Below are positions 9,901 to 15,542 of a stretch of 64,000 bases of DNA, one piece after another. This DNA comes from Flavobacterium stagni (GTDB lineage Bacteria; Bacteroidota; Bacteroidia; Flavobacteriales; Flavobacteriaceae). Location of the stretch: contig NZ_SBKN01000003.1 in NCBI RefSeq assembly GCF_004122105.1, positions 62,001-126,000 of the forward strand, read 5' to 3'. A program made the translations under genes and the position numbers. Position 1 is the stretch's first letter; the number at the start of each line of letters is the position of its first letter. The notes under the pieces were generated by a model. That model was given only the letters and a program-made list of their open reading frames with translations. It was not told the origin of the DNA and made no database searches.

Positions 9901-9988
9901 TGATGTGAGTGCGTTATCACCAGGAACCTATTTGGTGAAAGTAACGACCGAGCAGGGAAGTGAAGTGGTTAAGATGGTGAAGAAGTAG
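6968..9988 (+). CDS. T9SS-secreted leucine-rich-repeat protein with EF-hand loop (paralogue 2)
   Basis: This 1006-residue paralogue of the preceding gene has the same domain order: an identical signal peptide, an EF-hand loop at 53-64, an irregular LRR region to about 530, then SdrD-B-like and DUF11-like domains and a type A T9SS sorting domain (about 930-1006). The first 90 or so coding bases match paralogue 1 except for E31K. The LRR region (about residues 32-435) is strongly diverged and 43 residues longer overall. Similarity returns sharply at SSFNASNIQNLY and stays high to the end, apart from a short diverged patch around ALNGGDTLTYYSNV. The pattern suggests recombination or gene conversion of the ends with diversification of the surface-exposed core. 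Its function is unknown beyond probable adhesion or binding. Confidence 0.9.
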   Translation: MRNFYALCFALFAFTATAQIINFPDANFKAKLLQASTSNNIAIGTGLNAIKIDSNNDGEIQQSEALTVRELNISNGSISNLEGIQFFTTLKSLNFAQNPVSSYNYPQLINLTTLVVSGTVFQNFPHPDLIIPSNIITFGFYGFNFSQQLPNLTTYTSLVGLTFSNCNIDTFNGVNYPNIKNLSLYNNGINSLDVSSMSILERFSMDNEIISNLNLSSNTSMKNIILSNNNISTSNFSNLTLLDNFYFYQNTISEIDLSSAINLKYFKSFDNLTLNSINLSNSSIISEIIVTNNPQLSIIDFPVSAPLLRTVEISTTNITSLNTDGLTGLWKLSVVNCPLTLPLDLSNNLTLKDFYYEGNPNSLYFNTNNIQNFQNLYSFWIKNTPINGPVNYSFNPSVSNLTVVFENCGVTTANIQNLNAASQAFSISLRNNITLSSFNASNIQNLYILLLDGCPISNLNVANCQNLARLGLNNSLIDTLDLSATSVTTLSISDNPNLTSLNLKNGLNSILNNLIFQNCPNLQSICGDDNEITAIQSRITQYGYTNCFTNSYCTFATGGTVYQTNGTLRFDQNANGCAANDVLASNVRVNVSNGTTTETGFTSGVGAYGFSSNAGSYTITPVLENPTYFNLSPATGSVNFPTTASPATRDFCMTANGVKNDLEITLLPLNPARPGFNAKYMLVYKNKGNTTQSGTASLTFPNTVASLVTATPAVSSQTASTLNWAFTNLLPFETRTIQLNFLLNTPTATPALNGGDTLTYYSNVLGATDQTIADNYMNLVQNVVNAYDPNDKTCLEGGVVGTDHVGKYVHYVIRFENTGNFAAQNIIVTDVIDTNKFDITTLIPQLGSHPFRTRILQNNRVEFVFENINLPFDDANNDGYVAFKIKTKSTLVSGDTFSNSANIFFDYNYPILTNTATTLVQSLGLQETPNSAFALAQNPVDTQLVFANAQDITIQSVSIYSIQGQLMQVNMHPAASGIDVSALSPGTYLVKVTTEQGSEVVKMVKK

Positions 9989-10214
9989 TTTCTGAGTTTC
10001 TGAGAAGCTGAGAGGCTCAGTTTTAGTGGAAAAACCGTTGAAAGAAGATAGAAGCAAGACCGCTGCGCTGCAAGAAGAAAGAAGAAAGAAGCGTGGGTGA
10101 AATAGGACTTACGACTTATGACTCAAATCTTTGTAAAACATTGTGCCCAACCTTGTGAAACTTTGTGCTACAAGAAGCAAGAAGCGTGAGTGAAATTGGA
10201 CTAAAGTCTAAAGT
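9989..10214. repeat. Repetitive spacer after the second LRR gene
   Basis: It contains the same block order as after the first LRR gene, but shorter: NNNCTGAG octads directly after the stop, one GACCGCTGCGCTG unit, ACTTACG/ACTTATG units, a TTGTGAAAC block and GTCTAAA/GTCTAAC heptads. The heptads run up to the stop codon of the convergent minus-strand gene at 10215. Confidence 0.75.
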
Positions 10215-10448
10215 CTAACGTCTCTTTTTCACCAAACGTTTCACGAATGCAAAAACACCTTTTGAAACTGGAGCTTGATCTTGAAAGCGGGCACAGTGTG
10301 CATTGAAGGCTTCAATTTCTTCTGGGGTGGGGTTGTGGTCGTCAAAGACATTTTGTTGGCAGAGGGTACAAAACCGTGCCCGTTCCTCCGGATTGAGTTC
10401 GAGCCAATTCTCGCTGCACGATTTCGGCATATGTTGGGAGGTGGGCAT
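10215..10448 (-). CDS. Small conserved cysteine-motif protein
   Basis: The 77-residue protein has an N-terminal SCSENWLELNPEERARFCTLCQQNV segment. This Cys-x-n-CxxC arrangement recurs in small Bacteroidetes proteins and could bind zinc. The C-terminus is strongly basic (VKRLVKKRR). No signal peptide is seen. Its ATG directly follows the TAA of the upstream cyclotransferase gene (TAAATG), so the two are likely cotranscribed and translationally coupled. The specific function is unknown. Confidence 0.7.
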   Translation of the reverse strand: MPTSQHMPKSCSENWLELNPEERARFCTLCQQNVFDDHNPTPEEIEAFNAHCARFQDQAPVSKGVFAFVKRLVKKRR

Positions 10449-11492
10449 TTACTCGGTGATTTTGATTTCGAATAGTTTGTCCCAGTTTTTCCCCGTTACA
10501 AAAAACGTTTTGGTCGCAGGGTTGTAGGCGATACCGTTAAGTACGTCCGTGTCGGGTAATTTGGTGATTTTGGTTTCCAAACCGGACAAGTCCAACACGC
10601 CTTCTACCGCTCCTGTTTTGGGATCAATAACTACAATGGCTTTTTGTTGGTATACGTTGCTGTAGATTTTTCCGTCTACCCACTCCAATTCATTCAACTC
10701 TTTTACTTTGGAATCTAAGGAATAGACATTGATGCTTCCGGTAATTTTTAAGGTTTCAGGGTCAAGGGTATAGATTTTTTCTGAACCGTCGGATTGGTAG
10801 AGGTTTGTACCGTCGTTGGTTAATCCCCAACCTTCGATTTGTTTGTCGTATTGGAATTCTTTTAACTTTTTAAAGTTGGTCACGTCATATACAAATCCGG
10901 TGGTTTCTTGCCAAGTGAGTTGGTACACTTTGCCGTTTAAAACAGTAATCCCTTCTCCAAAATACTTGGGATGGAGGTTGACATTTAAGTCGGCTTTCCC
11001 GGTTTTGAAATCGGTGCGCAACAACTTGGATTCGCCATACTGACCGGTACCTTCATACAACACGCCGTTGTAAAACTGTAGGCCTTGGGTGTAGGAGGTA
11101 ATATCGTGGGGATAGGTGTTGACGATGGTGTATTTTAAAAACTTGGGTTGGATTTTTGAGACCAATTCCAAACGGGTAGTGTCGGCTGTGGGTTTGCCTT
11201 CGCTGTATACGGTAGCGATTAATTCTTGGTAACCTAATTTTTCTTCGTTTAACGGGAAGGAAAAGGCGGCATTTCCTTTTGTCGAACCGAGGCGTTTGTT
11301 GTTTAGGGCAAAAGCGACACTGTCAATTTTCAGGTTATTCGGGTTCGCAATCGCTGGGTTTACGGTCTCTCCCTGGGTGTAAGTGGCTTTGATTTTGGTT
11401 TCGTCGATTTGGAATCCGGTTTCGGTTGGGGCACAACTGGTCACGGTGATTCCTGCTAATAAAATGACTGTGAAGTATTTAAATGCTTTCAT
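10449..11492 (-). CDS. Glutaminyl-peptide cyclotransferase family lipoprotein
   Basis: The protein has 347 residues. I chose the ATG at 11492 because it gives a lipoprotein signal peptide (MKAFKYFTVILLAGITVTSC, lipobox VTSC); an upstream extension to 11585 would run into the SRP RNA region. The mature part matches the bacterial/plant-type glutamine cyclotransferase family (beta-propeller), with YTQGLQFYNGVLYEGTGQYG, GWGLTNDG and ELEWVDGKIYSNVYQ. The expected reaction is cyclisation of N-terminal glutamine to pyroglutamate on exported proteins, at the periplasmic face. Many T9SS-exported proteins begin with Q after cleavage, including the LRR proteins here, which fits this role. Confidence 0.88.
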   Translation of the reverse strand: MKAFKYFTVILLAGITVTSCAPTETGFQIDETKIKATYTQGETVNPAIANPNNLKIDSVAFALNNKRLGSTKGNAAFSFPLNEEKLGYQELIATVYSEGKPTADTTRLELVSKIQPKFLKYTIVNTYPHDITSYTQGLQFYNGVLYEGTGQYGESKLLRTDFKTGKADLNVNLHPKYFGEGITVLNGKVYQLTWQETTGFVYDVTNFKKLKEFQYDKQIEGWGLTNDGTNLYQSDGSEKIYTLDPETLKITGSINVYSLDSKVKELNELEWVDGKIYSNVYQQKAIVVIDPKTGAVEGVLDLSGLETKITKLPDTDVLNGIAYNPATKTFFVTGKNWDKLFEIKITE

Positions 11493-11546
11493 GCTAAAAT
11501 TTGTCGTAAACGTGTTTACAAATGTATTATTTATGGTGTTAAGATG

Positions 11547-11576
11547 TTGCAAAAAAATAAAAAGAATGTATCTTTG
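11547..11576 (+). promoter_or_regulatory. Consensus Bacteroidetes promoter of the SRP RNA gene
   Basis: TTG at 11547-11549 is followed after exactly 19 bases by TATCTTTG at 11569-11576, matching the Bacteroidetes primary sigma factor consensus TTG-N19-TAnnTTTG. The RNA begins about five bases later. Confidence 0.85.
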
Positions 11577-11580
11577 CAGC

Positions 11581-11674
11581 GGCAAGTCCTACACGACCAG
11601 CTCCTGCAAAATCCTCCAGGATGGGAACATAGCAAAGGTATGCGGTTGTAGCGGTGCGATGTAGGTCGCTTGCC
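11581..11674 (+). ncRNA. ffs: Small bacterial signal recognition particle RNA (4.5S type)
   Basis: The 94-base RNA has complementary ends (GGCAAG at the 5' end, CTTGCC at the 3' end). The Ffh-binding hairpin reads CCAGGATGGGAACATAGCAA, with the GGAA apex and the AGCA internal loop, followed by GGTGCGATGTAGGTCGC as in other flavobacterial SRP RNAs. A nine-T run (11676-11684) follows the closing stem and acts as terminator. The RNA pairs with Ffh to target membrane proteins cotranslationally. The promoter upstream matches the consensus exactly. Confidence 0.92.
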
Positions 11675-11717
11675 ATTTTTTTTTGAAATTTCCTTTCTTC
11701 AATTCCCTTACAATTTT

Positions 11718-12716
11718 ATGGTTCTTCAATGGCATATCCTAAAACTGCCCCTCAAGGAAACCTTTTCCATCAGTTACGGGAATTACCAATTTAGAGAAGC
11801 ATTACTCGTCCAACTGTCGCATGCGGGTTCAACAGGCTATGGCGAATGTACGGCGATTACCTATTATCAAATCGACCTATTGCAATTTGATCAATTGCTT
11901 CACTACCATCAAAAAGCCATAGAAGGTTTTGGCATCCACCATCCGTGTGATTTTTATACGTTTCTAACGCAATTGCAGTTGCCTGATTTTCTCAAGTCGG
12001 CACTCGACTGCGCCTATTGGGATTTATTTGGGAAATTGGAACAACGGTCGTTTATCGAAATGAATGCGATTCCGACAACCACCCTTCCGGTGTCGAGTTG
12101 GACGATATCCGTAGCACCTGTAGCCACCCAATTGGAAAAGATGCGGGCGTCGGCTTGGCACAAGTTTAAAGTAAAATGTAACGGCTTGGATGTGTCGGCA
12201 ATTAAGCAACTACTAGCTTCTGATTTTACGTTTTCTTTGGATTCCAATGCGAGTTTTACACCTGCGGATTGTGCGGTTTTGGCGGATATTCAAGGTATCG
12301 AACGAATACTGTATGCCGAACAACCCATGGCGGTGGGCTATGAAAATTATAAGCATTTGAGGGCAACCGACGCGATTCGTTGGATGGCGGATGAAGATGC
12401 CCAGCATGGGAGTGATTTGGCTGTTTTGCAACCACATTACCCTAGTGTGAATGTCAAAGTGATGAAGTGCGGCGGACTCACACCCGCGCTCGAAATGGTG
12501 CGTACCGCCAAAGCGATGGGCTTCATAGTGATGTTGGGGTGTATGACCGAATCGACGGTAGGGATTTCAGCGGGTGCAGTATTGGCGCCGTTGTGTGATT
12601 TTGCCGATTTGGATGGCTCCAATTTGATTGCCAATGACATTGCCACGGGTACGACTATTGTCAACGGAAAGATCGAATTGGCGACTACTCCGGGTCTCGG
12701 AATTCAGTTAAAATAA
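11718..12716 (+). CDS. Dipeptide epimerase (enolase superfamily, L-Ala-D/L-Glu epimerase type)
   Basis: The protein has 332 residues from the ATG at 11718. A longer frame starts at 11670 inside the SRP RNA and its terminator and is not credible. Enolase-superfamily landmarks are in order: the KFKVKCN KxK motif, metal ligands in SLDSNASF, YAEQP and ADED, and the second catalytic lysine in NVKVMKCGG. A GCMTES segment near the C-terminus is typical of L-Ala-D/L-Glu epimerases, which act in murein peptide recycling. The exact dipeptide preference cannot be read from sequence. Transcription probably starts downstream of the SRP terminator or by read-through. Confidence 0.85.
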   Translation: MVLQWHILKLPLKETFSISYGNYQFREALLVQLSHAGSTGYGECTAITYYQIDLLQFDQLLHYHQKAIEGFGIHHPCDFYTFLTQLQLPDFLKSALDCAYWDLFGKLEQRSFIEMNAIPTTTLPVSSWTISVAPVATQLEKMRASAWHKFKVKCNGLDVSAIKQLLASDFTFSLDSNASFTPADCAVLADIQGIERILYAEQPMAVGYENYKHLRATDAIRWMADEDAQHGSDLAVLQPHYPSVNVKVMKCGGLTPALEMVRTAKAMGFIVMLGCMTESTVGISAGAVLAPLCDFADLDGSNLIANDIATGTTIVNGKIELATTPGLGIQLK

Positions 12717-12742
12717 ATATCTTTAGCAAAAAATACGATTCT

Positions 12743-13114
12743 ATGAAATTTCAACCCATTGTCCCCATGATTTGGACGCGCGAATTGGAAGCTACGGTTT
12801 CTTTTTACTGCGAAATCTTAGGATTCCATTTGGGCAATTACAGTGAAGAATGGGGTTGGGCTGCCATCAGTAAGGACGAATGCGAAATCATGATCGCGCG
12901 TCCGAATGAGAGTACGCCTTTTGAACGGCCTTATTTTTCGGGCACTTTTTACATTAAAACAGATGATGTGGAAACCCTTTGGCACCAAATCAAAGACAAG
13001 GTGAAAGTCGCCTACGATATGGAAGACTTTGACTGGGGCATGCGGGAGTTTGCGATTTATGATAACAACAGTTATATGTTGCAATTTGGGCAGGACATCA
13101 CCGGGACGGTGTAA
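12743..13114 (+). CDS. VOC (glyoxalase/bleomycin resistance fold) protein
   Basis: This 123-residue single-domain protein has the paired beta-alpha-beta-beta-beta modules of the vicinal oxygen chelate fold (VPMIWTRELEATVSFYCEILGFHLG, then YIKTDDVETLWHQI). It lies 26 bases after the epimerase gene on the same strand, perhaps in one transcript. The family includes bleomycin-binding proteins, lyases and dioxygenases; substrate and metal use are unclear. The stop codon is followed within a few bases by a CAGTC repeat tract. Confidence 0.8.
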   Translation: MKFQPIVPMIWTRELEATVSFYCEILGFHLGNYSEEWGWAAISKDECEIMIARPNESTPFERPYFSGTFYIKTDDVETLWHQIKDKVKVAYDMEDFDWGMREFAIYDNNSYMLQFGQDITGTV

Positions 13115-13118
13115 GTTG

Positions 13119-13211
13119 CAGTCGCAGTCGCAGTCACAGTCACAGTATTTCTAATGTCCAACGTCTAAAGTCTAACGTCTAAAGTCCAACTTCTAACGTC
13201 TAAAGTCTAAA
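13119..13211. repeat. CAGTC hexads then eight GTCTAAM heptads between two genes
   Basis: GCAGTC/ACAGTC hexads begin four bases after the VOC stop codon. From 13156 to 13211 there are eight consecutive in-phase heptads of the GTCTAAA/GTCTAAC type. The last ends five bases before the SDR start codon, so the array fills the presumed 5' leader of that gene. Confidence 0.85.
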
Positions 13212-13216
13212 ATTCA

Positions 13217-14020
13217 ATGAACAAAATAGTTTTCATCACGGGAGGGTCATCGGGCATTGGTCGGGCGATCGGGGAGTTTTTACAGGAAAAAGGCTGTACG
13301 GTTTACGGTACGAGTCGGAACCCCGAGCGTGTCACCGACAGCAAAATCAAATTATTGGCCTTGGATGTTCGCCACCCCGAAAGCATACAAGCGGCAGTAC
13401 GCCAATTGGTTGCCGAAGCGGGTCGCATTGATGTGTTGATCAACAACGCGGGTGTGGGCATTACGGGTCCGATAGAAGAAATTCCCGCCGAAGAAATCAA
13501 AAACAATTTTGAAACCAATGTATTCGGTCCGATTGAAGTGATGAAAGCAGTGTTGCCCCACATGCGGGCACAGCGTTCGGGTTTGATTATCAATATTACT
13601 TCTATTGCGGGCTATATGGGATTGCCGTACCGCGGTGTGTATTCAGCATCCAAAGGGGCGTTGGAATTAATCACCGAAGCGGTGAGCATGGAAGTCAAAG
13701 GATTTGGGATTCAGGTTACCAATGTGGCCCCTGGTGATTTTGCGACCAATATTGCCGCAGGAAGGTATCATGCGCCTGTGGTTGCGGGTTCGGCCTATGA
13801 AGCCACCTATGGTAAAACCTTAGCAGCGATGAACGAACATGTGGATTCGGGCAGTAATCCGCTGGAAATGGCGCAAGCGATATATACGATTATGCAGGCC
13901 AAACAGCCTAAATTGCATTATAAGATTGGTGCCTTTATGCAACGGTTCTCGATTGTCTTGAAACGGGTTTTACCGGATCGGGTGTATGAGCGGATGTTGA
14001 TGAAGCATTATGAAATGTAA
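13217..14020 (+). CDS. Short-chain dehydrogenase/reductase (SDR)
   Basis: The 267-residue classical SDR has a nucleotide-binding motif TGGSSGIG at about 9-16, NNAGVG at about 76-81, catalytic Ser in ITSIAGYMG and YSASK (Tyr and Lys) around 139-145. The C-terminal tail has no membrane helix. It probably catalyses NAD(P)H-dependent reduction of a small carbonyl compound; the substrate is not evident. It is flanked on both sides by phased repeat arrays, with only five bases between the upstream array and its ATG. Confidence 0.88.
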   Translation: MNKIVFITGGSSGIGRAIGEFLQEKGCTVYGTSRNPERVTDSKIKLLALDVRHPESIQAAVRQLVAEAGRIDVLINNAGVGITGPIEEIPAEEIKNNFETNVFGPIEVMKAVLPHMRAQRSGLIINITSIAGYMGLPYRGVYSASKGALELITEAVSMEVKGFGIQVTNVAPGDFATNIAAGRYHAPVVAGSAYEATYGKTLAAMNEHVDSGSNPLEMAQAIYTIMQAKQPKLHYKIGAFMQRFSIVLKRVLPDRVYERMLMKHYEM

Positions 14021-14269
14021 GTGAACAGACGCAGTCGCAGTCGCAGTCTCAGTCTCAGTATTACTTAAGTCGTAAGTCGTAAGTCATAAGTCGTAAGTCG
14101 TAAGTCGTAAGTCGTAAGTCAAAAGTCGTAAGTCATAAGTCGTAAGTCATAAGTCGTAAGTCATAAGTCGTAAGTCATAAGTCATAAGTCGTAAGTCATA
14201 AGTCGTAAGTCATAAGTCATTAGTTGCAGTTATTCTAAAATCTAAAATCTAAAATCTAAAATCTAAACT
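14021..14269. repeat. Composite array: CAGTC hexads, 22 AAGTCRT heptads, linker, CTAAAAT heptads
   Basis: Directly after the SDR stop codon come CAGTC hexads. From 14067 to 14220 there are exactly 22 units of AAGTCGT or AAGTCAT with no phase break (one unit reads AAGTCAA). They continue in phase through TAGTTGC and AGTTATT into five CTAAAAT/CTAAACT units to 14269, giving 29 phased heptads in all. Both forward frames hit stops within two or three units, so it is non-coding. Confidence 0.9.
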
Positions 14270-14277
14270 TCAATACT

Positions 14278-14294
14278 ATTTCCTCAATCAAAAC
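14278..14294. repeat. 17-bp direct repeat, copy 1 (ATTTCCTCAATCAAAAC)
   Basis: The identical 17 bases occur at 14664-14680. Both copies lie just after a phased heptad array and upstream of an expressed unit: the small membrane protein gene here and the candidate RNA there. They may be duplicated promoter-proximal DNA carried with the array. Confidence 0.7.
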
Positions 14295-14335
14295 GAGTTG
14301 CGTACTTTTATTTACAATTAAATACATATGACTTT

Positions 14336-14527
14336 ATGGATGAGCTTCTCAGATTTGCATTTGGTTTAGTAGTACTTGCGGTGCTTTGGTATTTTTTTCG
14401 AACCCTCGCTCGATTTGTTGACAATGTGGCTAAGTATAACAAAACCCAACATGAAATTCTTGAGCGATTGGATCAAATTCAAAAAGATTTGGATGAATTA
14501 AAAGCGGGTGGTGGTAGTGAGCAGTAA
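14336..14527 (+). CDS. Small membrane protein with coiled-coil tail
   Basis: The 63-residue protein has one N-terminal transmembrane helix (LLRFAFGLVVLAVLWYFF) and then a charged amphipathic helix (KYNKTQHEILERLDQIQKDLDELK) likely to form a coiled coil. It ends GGGSEQ. The last codons and the stop overlap the first two heptads of the following array (AGTGAGC and AGTAAGC at 14516-14529), so the repeat has grown from, or into, the end of the gene. Function is unknown. Confidence 0.7.
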   Translation: MDELLRFAFGLVVLAVLWYFFRTLARFVDNVAKYNKTQHEILERLDQIQKDLDELKAGGGSEQ

Positions 14528-14655
14528 GCAGTGGACAGTGAACAGTGAACAGTGATCAGTCGAAAAGTCGTAAGTCATAAGTCGTAAGTGATTAGTTGCA
14601 GTTATTCTAAATTCTAAAATCTAAATTCTAAAATCTAAACTCTAAACTCTAAATT
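14516..14655. repeat. 20 strictly phased heptads crossing three sequence families
   Basis: Twenty consecutive 7-bp units run from inside the 3' end of the small ORF. They begin as AGTGAAC-type, pass to AAGTCGT/AAGTCAT, then TAGTTGC and AGTTATT, then CTAAATT/CTAAAAT/CTAAACT, without a single phase break. The order of families and the linker are the same as in the array at 14067-14269. Confidence 0.9.
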
Positions 14656-14663
14656 CCAATAAT

Positions 14664-14680
14664 ATTTCCTCAATCAAAAC
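14664..14680. repeat. 17-bp direct repeat, copy 2
   Basis: Identical to 14278-14294. It lies nine bases after the heptad array and ahead of a TATTTTTG box at 14689-14696. Confidence 0.7.
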
Positions 14681-14699
14681 AGGTGTTGTATTTTTGCAC

Positions 14700-14800
14700 G
14701 CGGTTGCGCTAGGGATGGAGGGATTGTTGGAGCTCACCCGAAGGATGAGGGTAGCGACTCCCGACAGCCCGACCCCGGAAGTATGGAGGGGTAGCGCCCC
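14700..14800 (+). ncRNA. Candidate structured RNA or conserved element upstream of the transaldolase-type gene
   Basis: This GC-rich segment stands out from its AT-rich surroundings. GCGCTA (14706-14711) can pair with TAGCGC (14792-14797), GGGA (14712-14715) with TCCC (14759-14762), ACCC (14736-14739) with GGGT (14749-14752) and CCCC (14773-14776) with GGGG (14788-14791). A TAnnTTTG-type box (TATTTTTG) ends four bases before it. From memory, elements with GCTAGGGAT and CAGCCCGACCCC occur in many flavobacterial genomes, but I cannot name the family. It might be a small RNA or a leader of the gene at 14846. Confidence 0.45.
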
Positions 14801-14845
14801 AAAAATTATTGTTCAACGAAACACAACGATTATAACTATATTTTT

Positions 14846-15502
14846 ATGAAATTTTTTATTGACACGGCGAATTTGAATGACATTCGCGAGGCACAAGGAT
14901 TAGGGATTTTGGATGGCGTAACGACCAATCCTTCGTTAATGGCGAAAGAGGGGATTACGGGAACGGACAATATTTTGAAGCATTATGTGGACATTTGCAA
15001 CATCGTTGAAGGTGATGTGAGTGCCGAAGTGAATGCTACTGACTATGAAGGTATGGTGCGTGAGGGCGAACAATTGGCCGACCTTCATCCACAGATTGTA
15101 GTGAAATTGCCGATGACGAAAGACGGCGTGCGCGCGTGTAAATATTTCTCAGACAAAGGCATCAAAACAAACGTGACCTTGGTGTTTTCAGCGGGTCAGG
15201 CGATTTTGGCTGCCAAAGCGGGTGCCACTTATGTGTCGCCATTCGTGGGTCGCTTGGATGATATTTCGACCGACGGGTTGAACTTGATTCAGGAGATACG
15301 TGAGATCTACGATAACTACGGGTATGAAACCGAAATCTTAGCAGCTTCAGTGCGTCATACGATGCATATTGTGAACTGCGCGAAGATTGGTGCAGATGTC
15401 ATGACGGGTCCGTTATCAGCCATCTTAGGCTTGTTGAAACACCCGTTGACTGATATTGGTTTGGCTCAGTTTATTGCCGATTATCAAAAAGGAAATCAAT
15501 AA
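14846..15502 (+). CDS. fsa: Transaldolase / fructose-6-phosphate aldolase family protein
   Basis: The 218-residue length is the short form of the transaldolase family. The N-terminus [13 protein letters not shown] and the TTNPSL motif are typical, and the Schiff-base lysine lies in [10 protein letters not shown]. It continues with [21 protein letters not shown] and ILAASVRH. Members are either transaldolases of the pentose phosphate pathway or fructose-6-phosphate aldolases, and sequence alone does not separate the two reliably. It follows the candidate RNA by about 45 bases and ends in a strong terminator. Confidence 0.92.
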   Translation: MKFFIDTANLNDIREAQGLGILDGVTTNPSLMAKEGITGTDNILKHYVDICNIVEGDVSAEVNATDYEGMVREGEQLADLHPQIVVKLPMTKDGVRACKYFSDKGIKTNVTLVFSAGQAILAAKAGATYVSPFVGRLDDISTDGLNLIQEIREIYDNYGYETEILAASVRHTMHIVNCAKIGADVMTGPLSAILGLLKHPLTDIGLAQFIADYQKGNQ

Positions 15503-15512
15503 TAGTGATACG

Positions 15513-15542
15513 AAAAAGCCCCGAGAACATCGGGGCTTTTTT
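15513..15542. terminator. Bidirectional Rho-independent terminator
   Basis: GCCCCGA / TCGGGGC with flanking A and T runs separates the convergent transaldolase and thioredoxin-like genes; it can work on either strand. Confidence 0.9.

Noticed and set aside
3670..9988. Insertion sequence or transposon carrying the LRR genes
   Set aside because: No transposase, inverted terminal repeats or target duplications are seen; tandem duplication explains the layout.
11670..11717. Upstream start of the dipeptide epimerase
   Set aside because: It lies in the 3' end and T-run terminator of the SRP RNA; the ATG at 11718 begins the conserved fold.
14067..14269. CRISPR array or coding repeat
   Set aside because: Units are 7 bp with no spacers, and forward frames meet stop codons (TAA) within two or three units.
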